A DNA stretch of 6,960 nt from Hungatella sp. UBA5982 (GCA_002429965.1 DJBG01000083.1:5345-12304); one strand, 5' to 3'. Positions 1 to 6,581 are shown, numbered from the stretch's first letter. The notes: a model not told the origin generated them from the letters alone. Numbers and translations: made by a program.

Positions 1-142
1 TGTTTTTAAAGGCGGTCGGCTGATTTAGGTGTATGATCTCATCCACCAGGATCATATGCCCTGTGCTGCTTATGGGAAGCCACTCAGTAAAGCCCTCCAC
101 GATTCCAAGAACAATTACTTTTAAAATCTCAATGATATTCAT
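1..142 (-). CDS. uppP: Undecaprenyl-diphosphatase UppP/BacA, N-terminal 47 codons (cut by window edge)
   Basis: This is a partial gene running off the left edge. UppP is an integral membrane enzyme that dephosphorylates undecaprenyl diphosphate to the monophosphate, recycling the lipid carrier for peptidoglycan and wall polymers; it also confers bacitracin tolerance. The visible 47 residues begin [20 protein letters not shown] and contain the family signature: an E-x3-E pair (E16, E20) followed by WLPISSTGH (21-29), which in the family forms part of the active site. The second signature (PGxSRSxxT) would lie outside the window. The start is the ATG at 142, 18 bases after the ung stop, with an AGGGG stretch about seven bases upstream and an AAAAGGA directly abutting the ATG. 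The close spacing suggests cotranscription with ung. Identity is confident despite truncation. Confidence 0.9.
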   Translation of the reverse strand, partial: MNIIEILKVIVLGIVEGFTEWLPISSTGHMILVDEIIHLNQPTAFKN

Positions 143-160
143 TCCTTTTCCCCTGTCTTT

Positions 161-835
161 TTAAATATTTTCAATCTGCCAGTCAATAGGCTCAAACCCA
201 TTTTCCTTTAAATAAGCATTGGTTCTGCTAAAATGTTTACATCCAAAGAATCCACGGTAAGCGGAAAGTGGGCTGGGGTGAGGCGCCTCTAAAATTAAAT
301 GCCTGGGGTTCGTGAGCATCACCTTCTTATTCTGAGCCGGACGTCCCCATAAGAGGAATACCATGGGCCGGTCCTGTTCATTTAAAATCTTAATGGCAGC
401 ATCCGTAAAGGTTTCCCAGCCCATCCCCTGGTGGGAATTGGCCGCATGGGCACGCACGGTAAGCACTGTATTAAGAAGCATGACCCCCTGGTCCGCCCAC
501 TTTTTTAAATATCCGTTATTGGGAATCTCACAGCTCAAATCTTCCCGCAGCTCCTGATAAATATTCACAAGAGACGGGGGAATATCCACATCAGGCTTTA
601 CGGAAAAACACAGCCCGTGGGCCTGCCCATTATTATGATAAGGATCCTGCCCTAAAATCACTACCTTTACATTAGAAAGAGGCGTGAACTGAAACGCGTT
701 AAATATGTCGTTTGGGTCCGGAAAGACCTGGGTCATTTCATATTCATGCTTCACCTTCTGATAAAGTTCCCTGTAATATGGCTTTTTAAACTCTCCGTTT
801 AAGGGTTCCAGCCAGTCGTTTTCAATTGCTCCCAT
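161..835 (-). CDS. ung: Uracil-DNA glycosylase, family 1
   Basis: The enzyme removes uracil from DNA, arising from cytosine deamination or dUMP misincorporation, as the first step of base excision repair in the cytoplasm. The 224-residue product has the usual length and all family-1 signatures. The water-activating loop GQDPYH is at 62-67 with catalytic D64. The uracil-stacking Phe is in GLCFSV (about F77). The uracil-recognising Asn is in LLNTVLTV (N122). VFLLWG is at 159-164, and the DNA-intercalating loop HPSPLS is at 186-191 with catalytic H186. The start ATG at 835 has AAAGGAGA upstream at good spacing. It sits 38 bases after hisF and 18 before uppP, so it is probably read as part of the hisH-hisF transcript. 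Nothing is missing or unusual in the protein. Confidence 0.97.
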   Translation of the reverse strand: MGAIENDWLEPLNGEFKKPYYRELYQKVKHEYEMTQVFPDPNDIFNAFQFTPLSNVKVVILGQDPYHNNGQAHGLCFSVKPDVDIPPSLVNIYQELREDLSCEIPNNGYLKKWADQGVMLLNTVLTVRAHAANSHQGMGWETFTDAAIKILNEQDRPMVFLLWGRPAQNKKVMLTNPRHLILEAPHPSPLSAYRGFFGCKHFSRTNAYLKENGFEPIDWQIENI

Positions 836-873
836 TCTTTCTCCTTTGCATTTTCCATGTTTTTCTTTTATCC

Positions 874-1635
874 TTAAATCCTCACCGGTACTCCCATGAT
901 CTTTAAATAACGTTTTAATTCCATGATCTCCAGTTCCTTATAATGAAACAGGGATGCCGCCAAAGCTGCATCTGCCTTTCCTTTGGTCAGGGCGTGATGG
1001 AAATGCTCCATCGTTCCTGCGCCTCCTGAAGCAATCACCGGCACGGAAACATTCTCAGCTATGACGCGGTTCAGCTCATCATCATACCCGGCCTTTGTTC
1101 CGTCGCAGTCCATGCTGGTAAGAAGGATCTCCCCTGCTCCAAGGCTGTCTGCTTTCATGGCCCATTCCACCGCATCCAGTCCGGTATCGATCCGGCCCCC
1201 ATTCTTATATACGTTCCATCCACTTCCATCTGCCCGCCTTCTGGCATCAATGGCAACCACTACGCATTGGCGCCCAAACTTGCCTGCTGCGTCAGAGATC
1301 AGCTGAGGGGTATTGATTGCTGAGGAATTGATGGATATCTTATCCGCACCTTCTCTTAAAAGCATTTTAAAATCCTCCACCGTGCGGATTCCCCCGCCTA
1401 CGGTAAAAGGGATAAATACCTTTTCCGCCACCCGGCTCACCATCTCCACAACCGTATTCCTGTTGTCAGAGGATGCGGTGATATCAAGAAACACCAGTTC
1501 ATCGGCGCCGGCCTTATCATAAGCCGCGGCAATCTCCACCGGGTCCCCGGCATCCTTTAAATTCACGAAATTAACGCCCTTTACCACTCTTCCGTCCATT
1601 ACATCCAGGCATGGAATGATTCTCTTCGTAAGCAT
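874..1635 (-). CDS. hisF: Imidazole glycerol phosphate synthase, cyclase subunit HisF
   Basis: HisF is the (beta/alpha)8-barrel subunit that uses ammonia delivered by HisH to convert PRFAR into imidazole glycerol phosphate and AICAR, linking histidine and purine synthesis. The 253-residue protein is full length and begins [20 protein letters not shown]. The two catalytic aspartates are present: D11 (PCLDV) and D130 (VVAID). Phosphate-binding glycine-rich loops are visible (TVGGGIRT about 78-85 and VIASGGAG near residue 200). The start ATG at 1635 is preceded by AAGGAGGA, which overlaps the stop codon of hisH; the two genes are 11 bases apart, consistent with translational coupling of the two subunits. 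ung follows 38 bases downstream. Confidence 0.97.
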   Translation of the reverse strand: MLTKRIIPCLDVMDGRVVKGVNFVNLKDAGDPVEIAAAYDKAGADELVFLDITASSDNRNTVVEMVSRVAEKVFIPFTVGGGIRTVEDFKMLLREGADKISINSSAINTPQLISDAAGKFGRQCVVVAIDARRRADGSGWNVYKNGGRIDTGLDAVEWAMKADSLGAGEILLTSMDCDGTKAGYDDELNRVIAENVSVPVIASGGAGTMEHFHHALTKGKADAALAASLFHYKELEIMELKRYLKIMGVPVRI

Positions 1636-1646
1636 CCGGTTCCTCC

Positions 1647-2255
1647 TTAAGTCAATTCAATGAAATTTTTCAGAATCTTTAAACCAGTATCGCTGCTCTT
1701 CTCCGGATGGAACTGGCAGGCAAAAAGATTTTCCCGTTCCACCGATGCCCCGAATCTGATTCCATAGGCTGCAGATGCGGCCACATCGGATTCCCGGCCC
1801 GCTTCTAAATAATATGAATGGACAAAATACACATATGCCCCGGAATCAATCCCTTTAAAAAGTCTTGCACCAGGCTTTATATCCAGACGGTTCCAGCCCA
1901 TGTGAGGGACTTTAAGCCCCGGCGTCTCCGGGAATCGCACGATCTTTCCCGGAAGCAGGGAAAGTCCCATGACCCCTTCGCACTCTTCGCTGCTTTCAAA
2001 GAAAAGCTGAAGCCCCAGGCATATCCCGAGAAAAGGCGTTCCCCTTGTGACCACCTGATGAATCACCTCCACCAGTTCATACTGATGAAGCTTTTCCATA
2101 GCATCACCAAAGGAGCCAACGCCAGGAAGAATCACCTTGTCCGCAGAAAGGAGGATTTCCTTTTCCCTGCTTACCACCGGCTTTTCCCCCAGGGCGGTCA
2201 GTGCTTTCTCCACACTCTTTAAGTTTCCAGCATCGTAGTCGATTATCGCAATCAT
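1647..2255 (-). CDS. hisH: Imidazole glycerol phosphate synthase, glutamine amidotransferase subunit HisH
   Basis: HisH is the class I glutaminase subunit that hydrolyses glutamine and channels ammonia into the HisF barrel. With the start at 2255 the protein is 202 residues, typical for the family, and begins [15 protein letters not shown]. The oxyanion-region motif PGVGSFG lies at 44-50. The nucleophile C79 is in GICLGLQ, and the remaining triad residues H183 and E185 are in [12 protein letters not shown] three codons upstream (2264) is also in frame, but it lies inside the ribosome binding site AGAGGTGA, so the ATG at 2255 is preferred. The gene is probably the first of the hisH-hisF-ung-uppP transcript. 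No other histidine genes are next to it, so the pathway is split on this chromosome. Confidence 0.96.
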   Translation of the reverse strand: MIAIIDYDAGNLKSVEKALTALGEKPVVSREKEILLSADKVILPGVGSFGDAMEKLHQYELVEVIHQVVTRGTPFLGICLGLQLFFESSEECEGVMGLSLLPGKIVRFPETPGLKVPHMGWNRLDIKPGARLFKGIDSGAYVYFVHSYYLEAGRESDVAASAAYGIRFGASVERENLFACQFHPEKSSDTGLKILKNFIELT

Positions 2256-2285
2256 AGCCGTCACCTCTTTACGCCTTTTTTCAAC

Positions 2286-2314
2286 ATTTTAACACAGTAA
2301 CGTGTAATGTACAA
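2286..2314 (-). promoter_or_regulatory. Promoter for hisH-hisF-ung-uppP, extended -10 type
   Basis: On the minus strand TTGTAC (2314-2309) and TAAAAT (2291-2286) are separated by exactly 17 bases, and the -10 is preceded by TG one base upstream (TGTTAAAAT), an extended -10. The expected transcript start is near 2279, giving a leader of about 25 bases before the hisH ATG. A short inverted repeat, TGTA-ATG-TACA (2303-2313), overlaps the -35 and could be part of an operator, but four-base arms are weak evidence. Read from sequence only. Confidence 0.6.
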
Positions 2315-2326
2315 CGCAAAATAAGC

Positions 2327-2944
2327 CTATAATTTCCGAAAGAATTCTGTAGAACTTTCTAAAACAGCATCAGCCTTTCCCTTTACAGTTTCCGGCAGCT
2401 GGGCAAACTTCCCGTGAATCCGGTACATATGGGCCTTATTGTTTAAGGACACAGACTTCTCAAAAGGCCAGCGGATGACCGTAGGAGTCTTAAAACCTAC
2501 CCCAAGTTCCAAAACCAGCAGCTTTTTATTAAGGGTCCCTGCCAGCCATGTGGTATAGGCCTTCCATTGGGGAAGGTAGCCCTCTTCTATGTACTCCTCA
2601 GCCTCTATGGTATTGCCCGTAAGAGGTGCCCCGCAATGAGGACAGACCTCCTGGGGAATCTCTCCCGGCTCCCAGATATCTTTTGAACAGGATTTGGAGC
2701 ACTGCCTCCATGTTTCATTCCCGCAGGGGGCTACCAGCCGGCTCTGTTCCAGGGAAGATTTCAGTATCTCTCCATCGGTAACTGTGGTTACAATAAAAAA
2801 ATCCTTGTTTTTTATGAGTCCGGCCATCTTCTCATAAAGGCTTCCAATATCCGGCATTTCCTCTGCCTTCCATTCCTCTCCGATTCCGATCAAAAGCTTT
2901 TCGCAAGCTGTTATTTCTTCTAAAATCTGTTCATTCACAGTCAT
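2327..2944 (-). CDS. Degenerate sirtuin-fold (Sir2/class M-like) zinc protein
   Basis: A 205-residue soluble protein. Its middle and C-terminal parts follow the sirtuin order: a strand with DFFIVTTVTDG (48-58), matching the sirtuin TxNxD segment; then PCG (73-75) at the place of the catalytic HG; a four-cysteine zinc site (C82, C86, C101, C104: CSKSC and CPHCGAPL); and LELGVGFKTP (145-154), very like the class M sirtuin LELGVGxNTP loop. Family knowledge: sirtuins use NAD for deacylation or, in class M, ADP-ribosylation. Here the N-terminal GAG(I/A)S NAD loop reads LLIGIGEEW (17-25), the conserved Asn is V55, and the His (Gln in class M) position is C74, so ordinary deacylase activity is doubtful. 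The start at 2944 is chosen over the in-frame ATG at 2989 because AGAAGGTGG lies just upstream and the longer form would begin upstream of a TATAAT box. It precedes hisH by 71 bases, but hisH has its own promoter. No macrodomain or lipoate-ligase partner is nearby. Confidence 0.75.
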   Translation of the reverse strand: MTVNEQILEEITACEKLLIGIGEEWKAEEMPDIGSLYEKMAGLIKNKDFFIVTTVTDGEILKSSLEQSRLVAPCGNETWRQCSKSCSKDIWEPGEIPQEVCPHCGAPLTGNTIEAEEYIEEGYLPQWKAYTTWLAGTLNKKLLVLELGVGFKTPTVIRWPFEKSVSLNNKAHMYRIHGKFAQLPETVKGKADAVLESSTEFFRKL

Positions 2945-2977
2945 CCATCCACCTTCTCTTTCAAACAATACCCATTT

Positions 2978-2983
2978 ATTATA
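2978..2983 (-). promoter_or_regulatory. -10 box for the sirtuin-like gene
   Basis: A perfect TATAAT on the minus strand (2983-2978) lies 33 bases upstream of the chosen start codon. At 17 bases further upstream the -35 position reads TTTTCT (3006-3001), a poor match, so the promoter may need an activator or be weak. Its position inside the longer in-frame reading frame supports the downstream start at 2944. Confidence 0.4.
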
Positions 2984-3022
2984 CATCAAAGGGTATTTTA
3001 AGAAAAGATGGAAATTCTGTTC

Positions 3023-3060
3023 TTGCGGCGTACCATGGATATATGCTATACTAATCCATG
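3023..3060 (+). promoter_or_regulatory. Extended -10 promoter with flanking inverted repeat, for the DUF4430-ECF-methyltransferase operon
   Basis: TTGCGG (3023-3028) and TATACT (3047-3052) are 18 bases apart, and the -10 is preceded by TGC, giving TGCTATACT, an extended -10. The predicted transcript start is near 3059. The -10 lies in the 13-base spacer between perfect inverted arms CATGGAT (3034-3040) and ATCCATG (3054-3060). A dyad placed there could be an operator for a dimeric regulator. The promoter call is moderate; the operator role is an inference. Confidence 0.5.
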
Positions 3061-3166
3061 CATTTAGTCAGATGCAGGAATGCCTGCATTCCTGTACCCG
3101 GCTCATTGCTTGCATATCCCTTTGATTCATTGGATGCAAAATATTAAAAAAGGAAGTCAGCAGATT
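3061..3166 (+). promoter_or_regulatory. Structured 5' leader of the DUF4430-ECF operon (candidate cis-regulatory RNA)
   Basis: This roughly 106-base stretch between promoter and start codon is rich in short inverted repeats. ATGCAGG (3072-3078) can pair with CCTGCAT (3083-3089), or CAGGAATG (3075-3082) with CATTCCTG (3087-3094); the two stems share bases and exclude each other. TTGCAT (3110-3115) can pair with ATGCAA (3134-3139), and CCTTT in its loop (3119-3123) is complementary to AAAGG (3149-3153), which overlaps the ribosome binding site of the first gene. I recognise no known riboswitch consensus, including the cobalamin, THF and preQ1-I types. No U-run terminator follows any hairpin, so control, if any, would be at translation. 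Confidence 0.35.
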
Positions 3167-3586
3167 ATGAATAAGTTTAAGAGGCTTTCTCCCTTTCTGG
3201 GAGGCTGCGCCGCCATTGCGGTCCTGGCACTTCTGTTGGTCGTATATACCCTGACAAAACCGGTTCCCATGGCAGGGACAAAAAGCATTTCTATTGAAGT
3301 GATATATGAAAACGGAGTAACGGATCACTACCAGATAACCACAGAAGCGCAGTTTCTGTTAGAAGCGCTTAAATCCATACCAAATTTTCAAATCGATGGA
3401 ACCACTTCCGAAGAATTTGGCCTCATGGCCACTACTATTAACGGAAAACGGGCAGACTACAAAAAGGACGGCGCTTACTGGGCTCTTCTCTGCGACGGGG
3501 AACCTTGCAGCTATGGAGTGAGCCAGCAGGCCATCAAGGATGGTGAGCGCTATACCTTTCAATACACCCTGTCCTCTGAGGAATAA
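3167..3586 (+). CDS. Membrane-anchored DUF4430-domain protein
   Basis: A 139-residue exported protein. Residues 1-6 are basic (MNKFKR), 9-30 form one hydrophobic segment (signal anchor or signal peptide), and the rest faces outward. Residues about 40-135 fit the DUF4430 domain: a beta strand start (SISIEVIYENG), a helix (AQFLLEALKSI), then a MATTINGKRADYKKDGAYW segment, a CDGEPC-type turn, GVSQQAIKDGERY and a terminal strand FQYT. The domain is known from the beta-domain of transcobalamin and intrinsic factor and from bacterial surface proteins; ligand binding here is inferred. LGGC at 11-14 superficially resembles a lipobox, but the hydrophobic stretch follows the Cys, so a lipoprotein is unlikely. 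The start at 3167 has AAGGAAG ten bases upstream. An ATG at 3134 is in frame but lacks a ribosome site and lies in the leader hairpin. It is the first gene of the operon, followed after 7 bases by an ECF S component. Confidence 0.8.
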   Translation: MNKFKRLSPFLGGCAAIAVLALLLVVYTLTKPVPMAGTKSISIEVIYENGVTDHYQITTEAQFLLEALKSIPNFQIDGTTSEEFGLMATTINGKRADYKKDGAYWALLCDGEPCSYGVSQQAIKDGERYTFQYTLSSEE

Positions 3587-3593
3587 AAAAATA

Positions 3594-4115
3594 ATGAGAA
3601 ACCATCCCCTGTTTACCACCAGGGAGCTGGTATTAGACGCACTGCTTTCAGCCCTTTTATTTGTCAGTCAGGTGAGTTTGTCCTGGCTTCCCAACGTAGA
3701 ACTGGTATCCCTGCTTCTAATTTTATACACCCTCGTATTCCGCAAACACGTATGGCTCATCCTGTACGTGTTTGTTGTATTGGAAGGGTTGGTCTACGGC
3801 TTCGGCCTCTGGTGGTTTTCCTATTTGTATGTGTGGCCCATTCTTCCGGCCGCTGTATTTTTGATTTACAACAACAAAACGCCAAAAACCTTTGGCATAT
3901 CCCTGCTTTCCGGAATCTTTGGAATGCTGTTCGGATTATTCTGCACCGGGTTCTACTTCATTACCGGAGGCCCCGGCGCAGCTTTTACCTGGTGGGCGGC
4001 AGGAATCCCATATGATATCGTCCACGGAACAGGTAATTTCTTTCTGTCCCTCATTTTGTTCCAGCCGTTATACCGGCTGCTCACCTCGCTGAAACGAGGT
4101 CTATCACATCAATAA
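3594..4115 (+). CDS. ECF transporter S component (substrate-binding membrane subunit)
   Basis: A 173-residue, strongly hydrophobic protein with about six membrane segments (roughly 12-30, 36-49, 53-72, 78-92, 100-124 and 143-165), the length and layout of ECF S components. These bind a vitamin or other micronutrient and dock on a shared EcfA-EcfA'-EcfT energy module. The first helix carries A16-x3-A20 (DALLSALLF), matching the AxxxA docking motif, and IPYDIVHGTGNF (139-150) is a typical last-helix entry. No ATPase or T subunit is nearby, so a shared module elsewhere is expected. The start at 3594 uses GAGGAA (3578-3583) inside the end of the preceding gene; the frame is open upstream to 3540, but that start lacks a ribosome site. 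Pairing with a DUF4430 protein, whose domain occurs in cobalamin carriers, hints at a corrinoid or related ligand, but the substrate cannot be read from sequence. Confidence 0.87.
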   Translation: MRNHPLFTTRELVLDALLSALLFVSQVSLSWLPNVELVSLLLILYTLVFRKHVWLILYVFVVLEGLVYGFGLWWFSYLYVWPILPAAVFLIYNNKTPKTFGISLLSGIFGMLFGLFCTGFYFITGGPGAAFTWWAAGIPYDIVHGTGNFFLSLILFQPLYRLLTSLKRGLSHQ

Positions 4116-4129
4116 AGGAGTGTATGCTT

Positions 4130-5335
4130 ATGGAATCAGCAACTGTAAGATTAAAAAAAGGAGAAGGCCGCTCATTAAAAGCCGGCGGCCTGTGGATCTA
4201 TGACAATGAAATCGATACCATCAGCGGGGATTACACCAATGGTGATATCGTATCTGTGGAAGACTTTGACGGCTATATCCTGGGTCAAGGCTTCATCAAT
4301 ACCAATTCCAAGCTCACCGTCCGTATCATGTCCCGAAAAAAAGGCACAACAATAAACGAAAGCTTCCTGGAAATGCGGGTCCGCAACGCCTGGGAATACC
4401 GCAAAGCCACTGTAGACACCTCCAGCTGCCGCCTTATCTTCGGGGAAGCCGACTTTCTTCCCGGGATCGTGGTAGACAAGTTCGACGATGTCCTTGTAGT
4501 GGAATCCCTGGCCCTTGGCATTGACCGTCTAAAGCCTGTGATCCTGGAAAAACTGAAAATGGTTCTCAATGAGGACGGCATAAAAATCCGCGGCATTTAC
4601 GAACGAAGCGACGCCAAGGTCCGCCTCCAGGAAGGCATGGAGCGTTTGAAGGGCTTCATCGGACCTTCCTTTGACACGAAAGTGGAAATCACAGAAAACG
4701 GTGTTAAATATTTGGTTGACGTCCAGGACGGCCAGAAAACCGGCTTTTTCCTTGACCAGAAATACAACCGCCTTGCCATTCAGCGCTTATGTAAGGACAA
4801 GCGGGTCTTAGACTGCTTCACTCACACCGGATCCTTTGCCTTAAACGCCGGCATAGCCGGAGCAAGGGAAGTCCTTGGCGTAGATGCCTCTGAGCTTGGC
4901 ATCGCCCAGGCAAGAGAAAACGCCGCATTAAACAGCTTATCTGACCGGGTGGACTTTCAGTGTGCCGATGTTTTTGAACTACTTCCCCAGCTGGAAAAAA
5001 GCGGGGAAACTTATGATGTGGTGATCCTGGATCCCCCTGCCTTCACCAAATCCAGGAACTCCGTGAAAAACGCGGTAAAAGGCTACCGTGAGATCAATCT
5101 TCGCGGTATGAAGCTGGTCAGGGACGGCGGCTATTTAGCCACCTGCTCCTGCTCCCATTTCATGACCCCCGAACTTTTCGCAAAAACCATCCGGGAGGCA
5201 GCCGCAAACGTCCACAAACGCCTCCGCCAGGTAGAATACCGGACCCAGGCGGCGGATCATCCCATTCTGTGGGCGGGGGATGAAACCTCTTATTACCTGA
5301 AGTTTTATATTTTTCAGGTCTGTGACGAGAAATAA
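4130..5335 (+). CDS. Class I SAM-dependent 23S rRNA (cytosine-C5) methyltransferase, RlmI family
   Basis: A 401-residue cytoplasmic protein with a PUA-type RNA-binding domain at the N terminus (about 1-75; VRLKKGEGRSLKAGGLWIY) and a Rossmann-fold methyltransferase domain at the C terminus. Visible motifs are QDGQKTGFFLDQKYNR (199-214), typical of RlmI/YwbD proteins; the SAM-binding loop LDCFTHTGSFAL (227-238) with D252 ending the second strand; the motif DPPAF (301-305); and TCSCS (338-342), where C341 aligns with the catalytic Cys. E. coli RlmI makes m5C1962 of 23S rRNA; the exact target here is inferred. The ATG at 4130 is preferred to that at 4124 because AAAGGAG (4114-4120) is nine bases from the former and only three from the latter. 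The ribosome site overlaps the S-component stop codon, indicating cotranscription. Confidence 0.9.
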   Translation: MESATVRLKKGEGRSLKAGGLWIYDNEIDTISGDYTNGDIVSVEDFDGYILGQGFINTNSKLTVRIMSRKKGTTINESFLEMRVRNAWEYRKATVDTSSCRLIFGEADFLPGIVVDKFDDVLVVESLALGIDRLKPVILEKLKMVLNEDGIKIRGIYERSDAKVRLQEGMERLKGFIGPSFDTKVEITENGVKYLVDVQDGQKTGFFLDQKYNRLAIQRLCKDKRVLDCFTHTGSFALNAGIAGAREVLGVDASELGIAQARENAALNSLSDRVDFQCADVFELLPQLEKSGETYDVVILDPPAFTKSRNSVKNAVKGYREINLRGMKLVRDGGYLATCSCSHFMTPELFAKTIREAAANVHKRLRQVEYRTQAADHPILWAGDETSYYLKFYIFQVCDEK

Positions 5336-5351
5336 ACGGATAATCAAATAG

Positions 5352-5401
5352 CCGAGGGTATCCCAAAAGTAATTTTAGATCTTACTTTAGGAATACCCCC
5401 G
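5352..5401. terminator. Large hairpin between convergent genes, probable bidirectional terminator
   Basis: Arms at 5356-5372 and 5382-5398 are 17 bases long and complementary at 15 positions (mismatches at the seventh and tenth pairs), with a nine-base loop. It lies 20 bases after the methyltransferase stop and 31 after the reductase stop, in the right place to end both convergent transcripts. No clear T run follows on either strand, so it is not a textbook intrinsic terminator. It could also be a small palindromic repeat or the end of a lost mobile element. Confidence 0.5.
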
Positions 5402-5429
5402 ACGACTCATTCACACATTACCAACATTA

Positions 5430-6581
5430 TCATTCACTTCTTCTCCCAAGCAGCGTTTCGGCTTCTATCATATTTTTAATAATAGGCACTCCAAATGGAC
5501 AACGCTCTTCGCAGCTGCCGCAGGCTATACACTCATCGCCGCCATGATGAAGGCTTTGATAATGAGAACGTATGGATGGCGGTACAGCTTCTTTATCAAG
5601 CCGTGCAATATCTAAGTATTTGTTAACAGTTGCAATGTCTATTTCGGAGGGACATGGCTGGCAATGCCCGCAATACACACAATTTCCCTCAAAAGCACTA
5701 TGTACTTCATTATAAATCCAAGTGTAGTCCTTGTCAGTTTCAGATGCCGACAGATAATTCATGGTGTCATTCATTTCATCCCGCGTTTTACAGCCTGTCA
5801 GGACACTGGTCACTGCCGGCCTTGACAGTGCGTAATGGATACACTGCGCCGAAGTCATCGGCCTGCTGTAAGGCGTATGTTCCGGCGAGAGCAGTTTGCC
5901 GCCGCCAAAGGTTTTCATCACAGTAATACCAACTTGTTTTTGTGTACACAGCTTGTATAATTCCGAGCGTTTAGGATCAATACCATTAAAAACCCCTGCC
6001 TGGAAGCCGTTATCCAGACAATCGAAAATGCTCGCTTTCGATGAGAGCATATCAAATGCGGGATTGATGCTGAACATCATCATCTCCGGCACTCCGGTTT
6101 CAATGACCTTCACTGCTGTTTCAGGATTGTGGGAGCTAAAACCAATGTGCCTGATGTCACCTTGTTGTTTTAAACGCTCCACATATGTGACAAAATCTGT
6201 CTCGAAAACATTTTTATAGTCCTGCTCTGAATCAATAAAAAACATCATGCCAAAATCTATGTAACCGAAGATCCGTAACAGCTCTTCAAAATACTGCTTG
6301 ACCACAGGTAAGTCCCTGCTGATATCGTACTGCATGTTTATATTCGTGGAGCCGATATGTCCTTGTAACATCACCTGATCGCGCCTATTTCCAAGTGCTT
6401 TTGCGATGTTTTCGCGGACTTCCGTGCCTGGCATAAAAACATCCATAATATTAACGCCATACTCCAGTGCGGCGTCAATCGTCTCCTTTACTTGCTCATA
6501 TGGCTTGCCGTCAAGGTGTTCGCAGCCAAGGCCAATGATGCTAGCATGTTTGCCGGTTTTCCCGACCTCTCTGTATTCCAT
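5430..6581 (-). CDS. Aldo/keto reductase-fold oxidoreductase with two C-terminal 4Fe-4S motifs
   Basis: A 383-residue cytoplasmic protein. Residues 1-290 follow the aldo/keto reductase barrel (MEYREVGKTG start, IIGLGCEHLDG, GVNIMD with D47, IRHIGFSSHNPE at 143-154, MMMFSINPAFD, GITVMKTFGGGKL at 218-230, then TSVLTGCKTRDEM). The C terminus carries two cysteine motifs, C301-x2-C304-x2-C307-x2-C310-P and C351-x2-C354-x2-C357-x3-C361-P, as in ferredoxin-linked members of this superfamily, so electron transfer via Fe-S clusters is likely. Of the classical tetrad only the Asp (D47) is clear: the Tyr region reads DVFMPG, the Lys position is about H75 (LQGHIG) and the His position about F114 (GMMFFID), so ordinary carbonyl reduction is uncertain. 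The substrate is unknown. The start has AGGAGG seven bases upstream. It is convergent to the methyltransferase and preceded by an unusual AT-rich leader. Confidence 0.87.
   Translation of the reverse strand: MEYREVGKTGKHASIIGLGCEHLDGKPYEQVKETIDAALEYGVNIMDVFMPGTEVRENIAKALGNRRDQVMLQGHIGSTNINMQYDISRDLPVVKQYFEELLRIFGYIDFGMMFFIDSEQDYKNVFETDFVTYVERLKQQGDIRHIGFSSHNPETAVKVIETGVPEMMMFSINPAFDMLSSKASIFDCLDNGFQAGVFNGIDPKRSELYKLCTQKQVGITVMKTFGGGKLLSPEHTPYSRPMTSAQCIHYALSRPAVTSVLTGCKTRDEMNDTMNYLSASETDKDYTWIYNEVHSAFEGNCVYCGHCQPCPSEIDIATVNKYLDIARLDKEAVPPSIRSHYQSLHHGGDECIACGSCEERCPFGVPIIKNMIEAETLLGRRSE

Noticed and set aside
363..2222. Several plus-strand frames opposite ung, hisF and hisH.
   Set aside because: They are antisense shadows of genes with intact family motifs and have no supporting ribosome sites or recognisable domains.
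2945..2989. A longer start for the sirtuin-like protein adding 15 residues.
   Set aside because: It would begin upstream of the TATAAT box, and the added residues do not belong to the conserved fold; the downstream ATG has its own ribosome site.
3080..3166. An in-frame N-terminal extension of the DUF4430 protein starting at 3080 or 3134.
   Set aside because: Neither ATG has a ribosome binding site, both lie in the hairpin-rich leader, and the ATG at 3167 gives a normal basic-then-hydrophobic signal anchor.
3061..3166. A cobalamin, THF or preQ1-I riboswitch in the leader.
   Set aside because: The conserved sequence blocks I know for these classes are not present; only generic hairpins are visible.
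4083..4100. The hairpin ACCTCG-CTGAAA-CGAGGT near the end of the S-component gene as a terminator.
   Set aside because: It is inside the coding sequence, has only six pairs and is not followed by a T run; the next gene is coupled by its ribosome site.
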